Of a DNA stretch of 64,000 bases, positions 28,105-37,430 are shown piece after piece (the first letter of the stretch is position 1; every line of letters begins with the position of its first letter). The stretch comes from Aliarcobacter trophiarum LMG 25534 (GTDB taxonomy: Bacteria > Campylobacterota > Campylobacteria > Campylobacterales > Arcobacteraceae): contig NZ_CP031367.1 of NCBI RefSeq assembly GCF_003355515.1, positions 558,001 through 622,000 of the forward strand, read 5' to 3'. The notes under the pieces are model-generated. The model saw only the letters and a program-made list of their open reading frames with translations. It ran no database searches and was not told the DNA's origin. The position numbers were made by a program, and so were the translations under genes.

Positions 28105-28617
28105 ATGAGTACAAATAGATTTGGACAAGAGTTAAAAGAGTATAACTATACAAAAGAGGAACTTGCAAAATTTAATTATGCAAAAATCAGCACAAAAAAT
28201 GGAGAGGTTTTAATAAAACTTTTCAACCAAGAGACACCAAATACAGTTGCAAACTTTGTAACTTTGGCAAATGATGGATTTTATGATGGATTAAACTTTC
28301 ATAGAGTAATTGCTGGATTTATGGCTCAAGGTGGATGTCCAGAGAGATCAGGTATGGGTGGTCCAGATTGGGCTATAAAGTGTGAAGTAGATGCTTCTAA
28401 ACAAAAGCATAAAAGAGGAAGCTTATCAATGGCACATGCAGGACGAGATACAGGTGGAAGCCAATTTTTTATCTGTTTTGTTCCATGCCCTCATTTAGAT
28501 GGTAACCATACTGTTTTTGGAGAGATTGAAGAAACACAAGAAGATAGTTTTAAAGCTTTAGATGCTATAAAACAAGGTGATGAGATAATCAAAATTGAGA
28601 TTTTAGAAACTATATAA
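28105..28617 (+). CDS. Cyclophilin-type peptidyl-prolyl isomerase
   Basis: The cyclophilin fold is clear over residues 25-168: NFVTLANDGFYDGLNFHRVI with the catalytic Arg, MAQGGCPERSGMGGP, SLSMAHAGRDTGGSQFFI and HLDGNHTVFGEI. There is no signal peptide, so the protein is cytoplasmic (PpiB-like). It starts 14 bases after ftsI and is probably co-transcribed with it. Confidence 0.92.
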   Translation: MSTNRFGQELKEYNYTKEELAKFNYAKISTKNGEVLIKLFNQETPNTVANFVTLANDGFYDGLNFHRVIAGFMAQGGCPERSGMGGPDWAIKCEVDASKQKHKRGSLSMAHAGRDTGGSQFFICFVPCPHLDGNHTVFGEIEETQEDSFKALDAIKQGDEIIKIEILETI

Positions 28618-28626
28618 TATAAAAAG

Positions 28627-28651
28627 GTGAGTTTTTAAACTCACTTTTTTT
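28627..28651. terminator. Bidirectional terminator between cyclophilin and peroxidase genes
   Basis: Stem GTGAGTTT / AAACTCAC with a 2-base loop, then seven T; five A precede the stem, so it works on both strands. It overlaps the stop codon of the convergent peroxidase gene. Confidence 0.9.
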
Positions 28652-29765
28652 AATCTTTGATTAGATGTTCATATCTTTTATCTGTTAAAAGTTTCATAAA
28701 AGCTACTAAAGCGTCAATTTTTCTATCACTTTGAGCATTTGCTTTTAACTCTTTTAGAGAAATAGTATCTTTAAACTCAGGTTCATCCCAAGGTTCGTTT
28801 GTCTCTGGATTAATATTATTTTCTTTATTGTTATATTTATCATAAAATAAAACTACCGTTTTTAAATCTTTAAATACACCATTGTGCATATATGGAGATG
28901 TAACTGCGACATTTCTTAGAGTAGGGGTTTTATATTTTCCTAAATTTTCATCTTTATTTTTAATATTTGGGTTTGCTGCTAATCCTAAATCTTTCTCTTT
29001 TATACCATTTTTTGCTCTTAATTGATTATTTATAGGAACTCCAATATTATGAAACTCATAGTTTGTAAAAGTTTCACCCTCTTTATCTTCACCTTTTAAA
29101 ACATGACAAGTAGCACAAGAGTTATTATTGTTTGAGAAGAATATTGACATTCCTAAATCTTCAAGTGGAGTTAAATCATACTCACCTTTTAAATATCTAT
29201 CATATTTTGAATCAAATGTTGAAAATTCATCTGTTTTCTCAAAACTAGCAATTACTTGACTTAAAGCCTCAAATGCTTTTTTGTCATTATCAAAAATATC
29301 TTTTCCAAACAAAGCTTTAAAGCTCTCTATATAAAAACTATTCTCTTTTAATCTTGCTACAACTTGGCTTTCATCTTTTAATCCCATCTCAATTGGATTT
29401 AATGGTGGACCACCAGCTTGTTCTTCTAAAGTGTTAGCTCTTCCATCCCAAAACTGACCACCTTTATATAATTTTTTCTTCTCATCATAATGAAATTTTG
29501 GAGAAAATTTTGCATAAGAAGCAGTTGGAGCTTGTCTATCACCTAAAGATTTTAAATCATCTCCTAAAGACGCCATTTTTGAGATACCATTATCTCTATC
29601 ATCAATAAAACCAACTTGTGGATTATGACAAGTTGCACAGCTTTGAGTTCTATTTTGTGATAAATTGATATCAAAAAATAGTATTTTCCCCAAATCTTCT
29701 TTTGAAATACTATTTGCTAGTAAGTTTGTTCCTAAAAATATTGTTATTAAAACTAATTTTTTCAT
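28650..29765 (-). CDS. Di-heme cytochrome c peroxidase family protein
   Basis: A signal peptide (MKKLVLITIFLGTNLLA) and two heme c sites (SCATCHNPQ with C43-H47, and SCATCHVLKG near 220) mark a periplasmic CcpA/MauG-type enzyme of 371 residues. TPTLRNVAVTSPYMHNGVF is the usual distal block. It may remove peroxide or, as a MauG relative, oxidise a partner protein. It is the last gene of the Fur-box operon, and its start overlaps the end of the desaturase-like gene by 56 bases, which is a long overlap. Confidence 0.9.
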   Translation of the reverse strand: MKKLVLITIFLGTNLLANSISKEDLGKILFFDINLSQNRTQSCATCHNPQVGFIDDRDNGISKMASLGDDLKSLGDRQAPTASYAKFSPKFHYDEKKKLYKGGQFWDGRANTLEEQAGGPPLNPIEMGLKDESQVVARLKENSFYIESFKALFGKDIFDNDKKAFEALSQVIASFEKTDEFSTFDSKYDRYLKGEYDLTPLEDLGMSIFFSNNNNSCATCHVLKGEDKEGETFTNYEFHNIGVPINNQLRAKNGIKEKDLGLAANPNIKNKDENLGKYKTPTLRNVAVTSPYMHNGVFKDLKTVVLFYDKYNNKENNINPETNEPWDEPEFKDTISLKELKANAQSDRKIDALVAFMKLLTDKRYEHLIKD

Positions 29766-30666
29766 AAACTCTTCCTTTCTTTAATAAATTAATAAATGGT
29801 CTTAGATATAAATCTTTTATACTTTTATACTCACTCATTTGGTTTTTTCTTAGTCCAAATTTAAGTATTTTTACATCTTTTGATAAAGCTAAAGTCCCAA
29901 AAACTCTATCCCAAATAGCTATATATCCACCATAGTTTTTATTAAAATGTTTTTTATCATGATGGATTTGATGCTGTTTTGGAGATAAGAGCCATTTTTC
30001 TATAACTGAGAAATATGAGAATGGAACATGAGAGTGTCTTAAATTTGAGCCAAAAATTGAAGAGATAAATACTAAAGCATTTACTCCAAAAATCATATAG
30101 ATATTTATTTTTGCTCCAAACAAATAGATAAAAACTCCTGTTATAAAACCAACACTTAAGGCGTATCTTAAGGCAAATAAAAAGTTTTCTACAAAATGAA
30201 CTCTATAAAAGGTAATAGGAGTTAATACTTTTGCACTATGATGAACTTTGTGAAATTCCCATAAAATAGGAATAGTGTGTAGAAATCTATGAAGCCAATA
30301 TCTTGTGAAATCACTAAAAATAAAAATAGCTAAGGTATAAAAAATAGTAATTTGAAGATAAGAGAAAGATAAATTCTCAAAAAAACCAAAATTCTCATAT
30401 AAAAACTTATTTGTAAAAAGTGCTACACTCTTTGCACTTAATACCAAAGGAATAAGTAAAAATATATTTACTAAATTTGCTAAAAAAAAGTAGATATAAT
30501 CTAATTTTGCACTAGGATGAAGCCAAAGTTTACTAGAAAGAATTACTTTTGGGCTTTTTTTTGTAAAATAAAAAAAGAGTATAGCTAAAATAAAACTTGA
30601 TATTAAATATAACCAATATACTCTTTTAGAAGGGTTACTTAGAAAATCTAGTGCAAAATAGTCCAA
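29710..30666 (-). CDS. Sterol desaturase / fatty acid hydroxylase family membrane protein
   Basis: The 318-residue membrane protein contains the three histidine clusters of the diiron hydroxylase family, HRFLH, HKVHH and HQIHH, in the order and spacing expected, plus about five hydrophobic segments. Bacterial members hydroxylate lipids or carotenoids; the substrate is unknown. Its place between an imelysin gene and a di-heme peroxidase gene in an iron-regulated operon is unusual. Its iron centre may explain the regulation. Confidence 0.85.
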   Translation of the reverse strand: MDYFALDFLSNPSKRVYWLYLISSFILAILFFYFTKKSPKVILSSKLWLHPSAKLDYIYFFLANLVNIFLLIPLVLSAKSVALFTNKFLYENFGFFENLSFSYLQITIFYTLAIFIFSDFTRYWLHRFLHTIPILWEFHKVHHSAKVLTPITFYRVHFVENFLFALRYALSVGFITGVFIYLFGAKINIYMIFGVNALVFISSIFGSNLRHSHVPFSYFSVIEKWLLSPKQHQIHHDKKHFNKNYGGYIAIWDRVFGTLALSKDVKILKFGLRKNQMSEYKSIKDLYLRPFINLLKKGRVYEKISFNNNIFRNKLTSK

Positions 30667-30669
30667 ATT

Positions 30670-31611
30670 TTAATCTCCATCTGCATCTAAGATTTCAGGT
30701 TTAAGGCCTAATTTTTCAATGATTGTAATATAGTATAAATCATGAATTTCTGAAACTAAATCAAAAAGTTTTTTTGCATTTGTAAAATCATCTTTAGGAA
30801 GAGAGTTTAACTCTTTTTTTGCTTCATCTATTTTAGAAACTACTGCTTCTAAGTCGTTTGTAGCCTTTTTCTCTTTTGCTAAATTAAGAAGGTTTATATA
30901 GTTCTCATTTGAAATCATCTCTTTTTGAGCATCTAAAATTGCATTTATTGAAGCAAAAGAGTTTTGGCTTAAAAAGTATTCTGCTCTACTATTTTTAAAA
31001 TCATTTTTATATTTTGCAGATAATCCAGAAGGGTTTCCAACTCTCCACTCTTTTAATCTATATGAAGATGCAACCAATGCATTTAATAGCTTTGCATTGT
31101 CATCTTCTTTTACTACTGGGTTTTTTAAATAGTTTTCATAAACAGCTTTAACCTCTTCAAGATTTTTTATAATTGAACTTAAAATCTCTTTTGAGATCTC
31201 CTTTTTTCTATCATTTAAATCATTACTAGAGAAAATCACATATTCTAAAGCATTTATAGTTTTAAATGAGTTTTTAAATAGAGCCTTTTTAATATCTGAA
31301 TCTCCATCTACAACTCTTTTCATTTGAGAGTTTAAATCCTCTTTTAGATTGTTAAAAACATCAATATATCGAGGTGTATCTAAATAATCACTATTTATTT
31401 CACCAGCAAGATAGTTTGTCTCAACTCTTTTCCAATCTTTTAAAAACTTTGTAAAGTTTTCACTATTAATCTCTTTTTGAAGATTTTTTGCACTCTCTAT
31501 AGCACTTTTTGTATCTTTTAGTGCTATATTCTTTATAACACTTTGAAAAATTGTCTCATTTGCAAAAACAGATGAAAACAAAAATAAAAACATTAAAAAT
31601 ATTTTTTTCAT
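30670..31611 (-). CDS. Imelysin family periplasmic protein (second copy, COG3489 type)
   Basis: A signal peptide (MKKIFLMFLFLFSSVFANE) is followed by an all-helical imelysin domain. The RVETNYLAGEI and INALEYVIFSS segments correspond to the conserved helices of the family. It lacks the complete GxHxxE motif seen in the first imelysin of this operon. Such proteins commonly follow a di-heme oxidoreductase gene in iron-uptake clusters. Its ATG overlaps the end of that gene by one base. Confidence 0.75.
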   Translation of the reverse strand: MKKIFLMFLFLFSSVFANETIFQSVIKNIALKDTKSAIESAKNLQKEINSENFTKFLKDWKRVETNYLAGEINSDYLDTPRYIDVFNNLKEDLNSQMKRVVDGDSDIKKALFKNSFKTINALEYVIFSSNDLNDRKKEISKEILSSIIKNLEEVKAVYENYLKNPVVKEDDNAKLLNALVASSYRLKEWRVGNPSGLSAKYKNDFKNSRAEYFLSQNSFASINAILDAQKEMISNENYINLLNLAKEKKATNDLEAVVSKIDEAKKELNSLPKDDFTNAKKLFDLVSEIHDLYYITIIEKLGLKPEILDADGD

Positions 31612-32981
31612 TATAACTCCTCTAAAAATTTAATTAGTTTTTCTCTTTTGGCTTTTTCCAAGCTCATATAAGCTTCACGACTTTGTGTAGCTTCTCCTCC
31701 ATGCCATAAAATAGCCTCTTCAAAATTTTTAGCTCTTCCATCGTGAAGAAGCCTAGCTCTGTTCTTAGTTATTTTTTCATGTAGAGTTAAACCCCAAAGA
31801 GGAGCAGTTCGCCACTCTTTCTCATTTGCACTAAACTCAACTCTTCCATCTGATAAATCTTCACCCATATCATGAAGTAAAAAATCAGAAAATGGAGAAA
31901 TTTCAAAACCTAATTTTGTCTTAAAACTACTTATATGGCACTTTGAACAGCTAAGTTCTTCAAAAATAGAAAACCCATCTTTATACTCTTTTGTATTTTT
32001 ATTTGCACTATATGTTTTTAAATTTTTTAAATAGTAAGTTATTGCTTCTAGTCTATCATCTGGAAGATCTATTTTATCTTTTGCTTTTGGAGCTTCTAAA
32101 CACTCTTTTTGGAAACTTGTGCATTTTTTGTTTGGTTCAATTGCTGTTGTAAGTCCTATATCATTTGATGCAGCAAAAGCAACTTGCTCTTTTAGTTTTG
32201 CAACACTAGCTTTCCAAGTATATTTTCCAAGCTCATATTTTTCTGAAATAGGGGAATATACAAAGTTTGCTTTCCCTTTTATGCCATCATTATTTGTATC
32301 ATTAATATCTTGATTTTTTAAAATCTCTTCATTCTCTATTAAATCTATCAAAGCCATACCATTTAAAGATTGAGCTATTCTATATGAAACTACACTATTT
32401 TTATGAAGTTTTCCATAATTTAGATTTTCTAAACTATATTTTGGTTTTTGTAAAATTATAGTTTCACCATCTGGGAATTTAACTTCAATATCTTCAAAAT
32501 CTATTTTAATATTTCCTTCAAAAGGAACTCCAAAATTTCCATTTATAGCCAACTGTTCCCCATAAACTGGTTCTGGAATAAATCCCTTTTTCTTTAAAAT
32601 CTCTTTGTTTTCAAAGCTATTATCTGAGTTTATAGATAATCTTGCAATTAAAGCTCTTGAAGTTAAATTTTCTTTAGTAAAAAGCTCTCCACGCCCATTG
32701 TTTGGATGACATGAAATACAACTATTTGCATTAAAAAGTGGTCCTAAACCATCTCGTGCTGTTGTAACACTAGGAGCTTTTACCCATGGAATATTGAAAA
32801 AACTTCTTCCTAATATAAAAATATCAGTTTGATTATTGCTTAAGCCATCAATAGGTTTTAAAAGAAGTTTGCTATTTTTCTCATTTGATATATAGGTACT
32901 TTCAAGATTAGATGCAAAAAGCCCTGTGCAAAATATTGCAGCAAGGCTTTTAAAAAGTATAATCTTTTTAATAAATTTCAT
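31611..32981 (-). CDS. Di-heme oxidoreductase, putative peroxidase (DHOR/DUF1111)
   Basis: The exported protein (456 residues) has two heme c motifs, SCISCHPNNGRGE and SCSKCHISSF, and the family's end block TAPLWGLTLHEK followed by LHDGRAKNFEEAILWHGGEA. That is the COG3488 'thiol oxidoreductase-like' family. In proteobacteria it lies next to imelysin genes, as here on both sides, and is thought to serve periplasmic iron handling. The start codon follows the stop of the imelysin gene directly. Confidence 0.88.
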   Translation of the reverse strand: MKFIKKIILFKSLAAIFCTGLFASNLESTYISNEKNSKLLLKPIDGLSNNQTDIFILGRSFFNIPWVKAPSVTTARDGLGPLFNANSCISCHPNNGRGELFTKENLTSRALIARLSINSDNSFENKEILKKKGFIPEPVYGEQLAINGNFGVPFEGNIKIDFEDIEVKFPDGETIILQKPKYSLENLNYGKLHKNSVVSYRIAQSLNGMALIDLIENEEILKNQDINDTNNDGIKGKANFVYSPISEKYELGKYTWKASVAKLKEQVAFAASNDIGLTTAIEPNKKCTSFQKECLEAPKAKDKIDLPDDRLEAITYYLKNLKTYSANKNTKEYKDGFSIFEELSCSKCHISSFKTKLGFEISPFSDFLLHDMGEDLSDGRVEFSANEKEWRTAPLWGLTLHEKITKNRARLLHDGRAKNFEEAILWHGGEATQSREAYMSLEKAKREKLIKFLEEL

Positions 32982-34331
32982 TTATAGCTTTGTCTCTTCT
33001 GGGTCTGTAACATCATCAGTTGTTAGTTTAATATTATTTGATTTTGCAACAGTTATCATCTCATCACCTAATTTTCTCAGTTCATTTTTTAGTTTTACTA
33101 AAACTTTTGATTGAGGATGTTCTGGTCTTATTTGATAATCAAAGTGAGCTTCAGTTTTTGCAATTTTATCTACACTCTCTATTTTTTCTTCAATATCAAT
33201 CATAAGTTTTAAAATTCTATCTTTATCCTCTTTTTTTAAGCTATCAAGTAAAGATTCTCCATATTTTTTACCATTGTATGTAGAAGTTAAAATATTTTTA
33301 AAACCTTCATAGTTTTTTACTAAATCTCTATGAGTATTATCCGAGAAGCAAGAGTGTTCGTCCTCTTCACTAGGAGTTAAAACAGCAACAGCAACTCTTT
33401 CATTTGCTAATTCAGATTTTATAAATACTCCCATTCCAGCAATAATTTGTTGCATAGCCTCTTTTTTTGTAATATTTCTATTTTTATTTTTACCTTTTAT
33501 TTTTCCTAAAAGAGCAGCTCTATAAAGTCCAGTATCACCTTTAATCTCTTTTTGCCAAGCACTTGTTACAATAGCTAAATCTTCAACTAATTTTTGTGTT
33601 ACAATACTTAAATACTCTAATCTTCTTTTTGCATCTTTATCTGTAGTGAAGTCTGAAAGTGGTCTTAAACCAGCAACCATTGCACCATTTGTAATTTTAT
33701 CTTCTAAGAAGTTATTATAATCTTGATCTTGTCCCCAAAGTAAAAATTCAATAGCATGATAACCAGTTGAAACATTTGCTTCTCCACCATTTTCATTTAA
33801 ATCAGTTAATGCTTGAACTGTAATTTTTGTAACATCAACTTCTTTCCCTTCTTCTCCACCTGGATTAAACTTTCCAATAGTGTCAATAATATTTCCAGAT
33901 GTTCTTTTCCCATCTGCATCAATAGTATAATCTATCATATTTTCATCAAGTGGCCAAGCATTAATTTGCCCCTCTAAAGCACCATAAGTTTCTAATACCC
34001 AACCATCACCAGCATCAATTGGACCACTTGCAAGTCTAAAAATCTCTGTGCTTCCATAAGACTCTCTTGATTGTAACCAAGCATTTTTTGCATTAGTAAG
34101 ATTTTCTTCTGTTGGATTTAGAACAAATTTATCAATAGCAATTTTTAACTTTTTTGCATCATTTAATGTATCTGTATAGTTATCAAGTGCTATATTTGCA
34201 TAGCTTTCAAGAAAGGGTAAGTTTTTTGAAATAGTAGAGCTTGTTTCATTTTTTTGTGTAACTGCACCTGAACTAATAGCTAAGGTAGCGGCAAATGATA
34301 AAGAAACTAAAAGTTTATTTGTAAATCTCAT
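32982..34331 (-). CDS. Imelysin family iron-regulated protein (IrpA-like)
   Basis: From ATG 34331 (AAGGA 7 bases upstream) the protein has 449 residues with a signal peptide (LLVSLSFAATLAISSGAV). The imelysin GxHxxE motif is present (STGYHAIEFLLWGQD), together with GPIDAGDGWVLETYGALEG and the repeat-like second half. It is a periplasmic or surface protein of iron metabolism. It is the first gene of the operon, with a Fur box 67 bases before its start. The longer frame to 34385 runs through the untranslated leader and lacks a ribosome site. Confidence 0.88.
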   Translation of the reverse strand: MRFTNKLLVSLSFAATLAISSGAVTQKNETSSTISKNLPFLESYANIALDNYTDTLNDAKKLKIAIDKFVLNPTEENLTNAKNAWLQSRESYGSTEIFRLASGPIDAGDGWVLETYGALEGQINAWPLDENMIDYTIDADGKRTSGNIIDTIGKFNPGGEEGKEVDVTKITVQALTDLNENGGEANVSTGYHAIEFLLWGQDQDYNNFLEDKITNGAMVAGLRPLSDFTTDKDAKRRLEYLSIVTQKLVEDLAIVTSAWQKEIKGDTGLYRAALLGKIKGKNKNRNITKKEAMQQIIAGMGVFIKSELANERVAVAVLTPSEEDEHSCFSDNTHRDLVKNYEGFKNILTSTYNGKKYGESLLDSLKKEDKDRILKLMIDIEEKIESVDKIAKTEAHFDYQIRPEHPQSKVLVKLKNELRKLGDEMITVAKSNNIKLTTDDVTDPEETKL

Positions 34332-34397
34332 TTTAAAATCCTTGTTATATAAAATTTTTAAAATTAAATCAAAAAAAAACTTCAAGTTTACTTAAAA

Positions 34398-34412
34398 TGA
34401 TAATAATTATCA
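34398..34412 (-). promoter_or_regulatory. Fur box upstream of imelysin operon
   Basis: A perfect 7-1-7 inverted repeat, TGATAAT-A-ATTATCA, identical to the core of the Fur consensus. It lies 67 bases before the imelysin ATG and just after the stop of the AsmA-like gene, so it should repress the five-gene operon when iron is plentiful. Confidence 0.85.
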
Positions 34413-34417
34413 AGATA

Positions 34418-35932
34418 TTAAAAAAGAGATTTTATTCCTTTTAAAAGCTCCTTTTTATCACTATTTTCTTCTTTATTTAGGTATTTATCCAATTTTTTTT
34501 CTAAAATATTTTTTAATAATTCTTCCACATTTACTACTATAATAGGTTTATTTAAATCATCTTCAAGTTTTACAGAAAACCTATTTTTATTTAGATTTAT
34601 ATCGAGCTTTGTATCAATAATATTTTTTTCTAAATCTATGAAAGCCTCTTTTGATTTAATATCACTTTTTTTAGAGTTTAAATTTAAATTAGAGTATATT
34701 TTTTTATTATCAATGTTACTTGCTACATTTCCTGTTTCAAATATCTCCTTGCTTAAATCTATTTTTGTAAGCTCCTCAACTTTTTGTATAAAACTATTTT
34801 TTACAAAGTTCCCATTTTTAATATCAAGATTTAGCTTACCGATTTTTGAAATAAGATTATAATTTAAATCTAAAGATAAGTTTGAGTTGAAAAATTCATC
34901 TTTGTTTAAAAGATGTAAAAGTTTCAAAGAGTTTGCATTGTTTACCTTTAAATCCAAATTATTATCCAAAAGTGCAAAGTTTGCAGTACCACCAGCAATA
35001 TTTGAATTCCCATCCACTTTTAGAGTTTTTTGATTTTTATCTATATTTCCTACTACTTTTAGATTTCCATTTAGTGCGATATTTATAAACTCTTCAATCT
35101 GTCTTAAATTTAAAATATCCAAAATATAGTTTGAGTTTATCTCTTTTGTTGTTAAATTAATAATTAAATTATTCATCTCCAAGTTTGCTAAACTAGAAGC
35201 TACTTTTATATCACTTGAAATCTTTGTATCTTCTAGTTTATTTGAGCTATTTATATTGTATGATATAGTCTGTTTTATAGGAAAGTTAAACTCTTTTTCA
35301 ACTACTTTATTGTTTATTTTTCCACTATTAATATTAGCCAAAATGTCACCATTAAAAGAGTTATCACTATTTTTTAAGATTTGTGCCTTTAAATTTAGCT
35401 TTCCAGAACTATATATAGGCTCATTTATAAGAGCAAAAATCTCATCTATGTTTGCATCTTTTACATCAAGATTTAAACTATTTAAATTGGACTTATTTAA
35501 ATTTATCTCATATCTTGAAGAGCTATTTGCTAGGTTTGTTATTCCTATTATTGTACTTATCCCATCTTTTGTAAGAAAATCACCATTTGCAATTAAAGAA
35601 CCTTTTAACTCTCTTTGTGCAAGATTATTAAAAATTGATAAATCATTTATATCTATTTTATAAGTAAACTCTCCTTTTAAGTCAAGTATAGAGTTTATCT
35701 TACCAATAATCTTTATTTTAGAACTCTCATTTATATTTGCAACTAGATTTACATCATTTGGACTTATAAGAAAAGTATCAAATTTTAGTTTGAAATCATT
35801 TTGTTTGTTGTTAAAACTATTTTCAATATAGTTTGCAATAGCTTTATTCCCAATATTTGTAAATAAAAGCATATAAAATAGTCCCAAAATAAATAGAACT
35901 AAAAAGAGTAGAAAAAAGAGAAATTTTTTCAT
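34418..35932 (-). CDS. AsmA-like periplasmic protein
   Basis: One N-terminal membrane anchor (about 4-26, FLFFLLFLVLFILGLFYMLL) is followed by about 470 residues of repeating asparagine- and lysine-rich beta strands (such as LNLKAQILKN, NSNIAGGTANFALLDNN). This is the pattern of AsmA/TamB-related proteins that span the periplasm and aid lipid transport. It sits alone; the Fur box next to its stop belongs to the following operon. Confidence 0.6.
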   Translation of the reverse strand: MKKFLFFLLFLVLFILGLFYMLLFTNIGNKAIANYIENSFNNKQNDFKLKFDTFLISPNDVNLVANINESSKIKIIGKINSILDLKGEFTYKIDINDLSIFNNLAQRELKGSLIANGDFLTKDGISTIIGITNLANSSSRYEINLNKSNLNSLNLDVKDANIDEIFALINEPIYSSGKLNLKAQILKNSDNSFNGDILANINSGKINNKVVEKEFNFPIKQTISYNINSSNKLEDTKISSDIKVASSLANLEMNNLIINLTTKEINSNYILDILNLRQIEEFINIALNGNLKVVGNIDKNQKTLKVDGNSNIAGGTANFALLDNNLDLKVNNANSLKLLHLLNKDEFFNSNLSLDLNYNLISKIGKLNLDIKNGNFVKNSFIQKVEELTKIDLSKEIFETGNVASNIDNKKIYSNLNLNSKKSDIKSKEAFIDLEKNIIDTKLDINLNKNRFSVKLEDDLNKPIIVVNVEELLKNILEKKLDKYLNKEENSDKKELLKGIKSLF

Positions 35933-35985
35933 AAATCACTTCCAAAATATTAAATTCCTTTATCTTACTTTTAGTTTACTTAAAA

Positions 35986-36041
35986 TATAATCACAGCCAT
36001 CAAAGTTCTTTGTAGGGATACGCAAGCCGAACAGACTTTGA
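35986..36041 (+). promoter_or_regulatory. atpE promoter and structured leader
   Basis: TATAAT at 35986-35991 would start the transcript near 35998. The first transcribed bases form a hairpin: TCAAAGT (36000-36006) pairs with ACTTTGA (36035-36041). The loop, GGGATACGCAAGCCGAAC, is much richer in G and C than the surroundings, which suggests constraint. No riboswitch class was matched. Confidence 0.4.
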
Positions 36042-36062
36042 AATATTTTTAAGGATTTTAAA

Positions 36063-36377
36063 ATGAAAAAAATCGTTCTTTTAGTACTAGCTTTCGCTGG
36101 TTTTGCATTTGCTGCAGATGCTGCAGTTGCAAATGAGACTTTAAAAGCATACTCTGTAGTTGCTGCTGGAATTGGTCTTGGACTTGCTGCTCTTGGTGGA
36201 GCTATTGGTATGGGTAATACTGCTGCTGCTACAATTGCTGGAACTGCAAGAAACCCAGGTCTAGGTGGAAAACTTATGACTACAATGTTTATTGCTCTAG
36301 CTATGATTGAGGCTCAAGTTATTTATGCACTTGTAATTGCTATGATTGCATTATATGCAAATCCATTTTTAGGGTAA
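36063..36377 (+). CDS. atpE: ATP synthase subunit c
   Basis: The 104-residue protein has a short leader, two membrane helices and the glycine-rich loop GLGLAALGGAIGMGNTAAATIAGTARNPG. The ion-binding acidic residue sits in helix 2 (FIALAMIEAQVIYALVIAM). MIEAQVIYAL gives E as the carrier, as in proton-type rings. As in other Campylobacterota it lies apart from the main atp operon. GC content is higher than that of its neighbours, as expected for a highly expressed gene. A strong terminator follows. Confidence 0.95.
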   Translation: MKKIVLLVLAFAGFAFAADAAVANETLKAYSVVAAGIGLGLAALGGAIGMGNTAAATIAGTARNPGLGGKLMTTMFIALAMIEAQVIYALVIAMIALYANPFLG

Positions 36378-36407
36378 GCTTTTAAATCTAACCAGATTTA
36401 ATAAAAC

Positions 36408-36441
36408 AAAAAAAGGCTCAAGTTTATCTTGAGCCTTTTTT
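36408..36441. terminator. Terminator between atpE and binding-protein gene
   Basis: A13-base stem (AAAAAGGCTCAAG / CTTGAGCCTTTTT) with a TTTAT loop and T/A runs on both sides; it serves both convergent transcripts. Confidence 0.95.
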
Positions 36442-37411
36442 ATTTGTAGTAAAAACCGCTATTTGGCAGTTTCCCACCAATTATTTTTTTATCATTTTCA
36501 AGAAGAACTTCAAAGAAAAACTCTAAATCATTTTTACTATTTTGTGCAGTTATATTTTTTAAAATTACATGTTCTATAGAATCAACTAAACCACTCTCTT
36601 CTAGCATAGGAATAGTTTTTATTACCATTTTAGTAGCCTCTTCTTTATTGTTTTTGTACCAAGTTATAGCTTTTTCATATTCAGTTAAAAACTTCTCAAT
36701 AAGCTCTTTATTTGCTTTAGTTTTTCCTACAACTGCAATTCCAGCTTGAGGTATTTCACTTTTTACTTTAAATAATCTTCCCCACTCATCTTGTAAATTT
36801 ACACTTCTATAAATATCAGGAGCGATTAATTTTACAGGGAAAGAGCCTGTTTTTCTTAATGCTATAGATGTAGCTGGTTCAGCTAAAAGTACATTGTCTG
36901 CTCTTCTTAAGATTAACATCTGCATAGCATCTATTGGAGTTGCTACATATTTTATTTTAAAATCTTTTTTTATATCAAGATTTGCCTTTTTTATTAAAGC
37001 TTGAAGTACAATATCTGGCATATCTGCACGAAATGGTACAATTATCTCTTTGTTTTTAAAATCTTCTATAGTTTTTAAATCTTTATCACGGCTAAGAAGA
37101 CCTAAAATTCCCCATGTCGCTACATTTATTAGTTGTAAATCTACATCTTTATTATATAAATTTGCAGCTACATTTGTAGGAAGTGCTATAAAATCAACCT
37201 TTTTTTTTAAAATTAATGCCCTTAGCTCATCTGGATTATTCCATAGTTTAAACTCTATTTTTAAGCCTAAATCTTTTAAAGCATCATTATGTTGCATATA
37301 AATTAGTGGGTGAGAAATAGTTGCTATTGGACCAGCAACTACAATCATTTTTTCATCTTTTGCAAATAAAAAGCTAGAGAGTAGCACTAAAAGTAGTATT
37401 GTATTTTTCAT
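36440..37411 (-). CDS. ABC transporter substrate-binding protein, NitT/TauT (SsuA-like) type
   Basis: A signal peptide (MKNTILLLVLLSSFLFAKD) and an NMT1/SsuA-type fold (323 residues) are seen: VDFIALPTNVAANLY, KEIIVPFRADMPDIVLQ, LILRRADNVLLAEPATS. This is the periplasmic partner of the permease and ATPase encoded upstream in the same operon. The substrate is unknown; sulfonate, thiamine-precursor or other small molecules are typical for the family, but the Fur-like box in front of the operon suggests a metal- or heme-related compound. Confidence 0.8.
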   Translation of the reverse strand: MKNTILLLVLLSSFLFAKDEKMIVVAGPIATISHPLIYMQHNDALKDLGLKIEFKLWNNPDELRALILKKKVDFIALPTNVAANLYNKDVDLQLINVATWGILGLLSRDKDLKTIEDFKNKEIIVPFRADMPDIVLQALIKKANLDIKKDFKIKYVATPIDAMQMLILRRADNVLLAEPATSIALRKTGSFPVKLIAPDIYRSVNLQDEWGRLFKVKSEIPQAGIAVVGKTKANKELIEKFLTEYEKAITWYKNNKEEATKMVIKTIPMLEESGLVDSIEHVILKNITAQNSKNDLEFFFEVLLENDKKIIGGKLPNSGFYYK

Positions 37412-37430
37412 TTTTTATCCTTATTTAAAT

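Noticed and set aside
36000-36041. Possible c-di-GMP riboswitch because of ACGCAAGCC in the atpE leader
   Set aside because: The leader is far too short and lacks the second arm and the tetraloop-receptor parts of that class.
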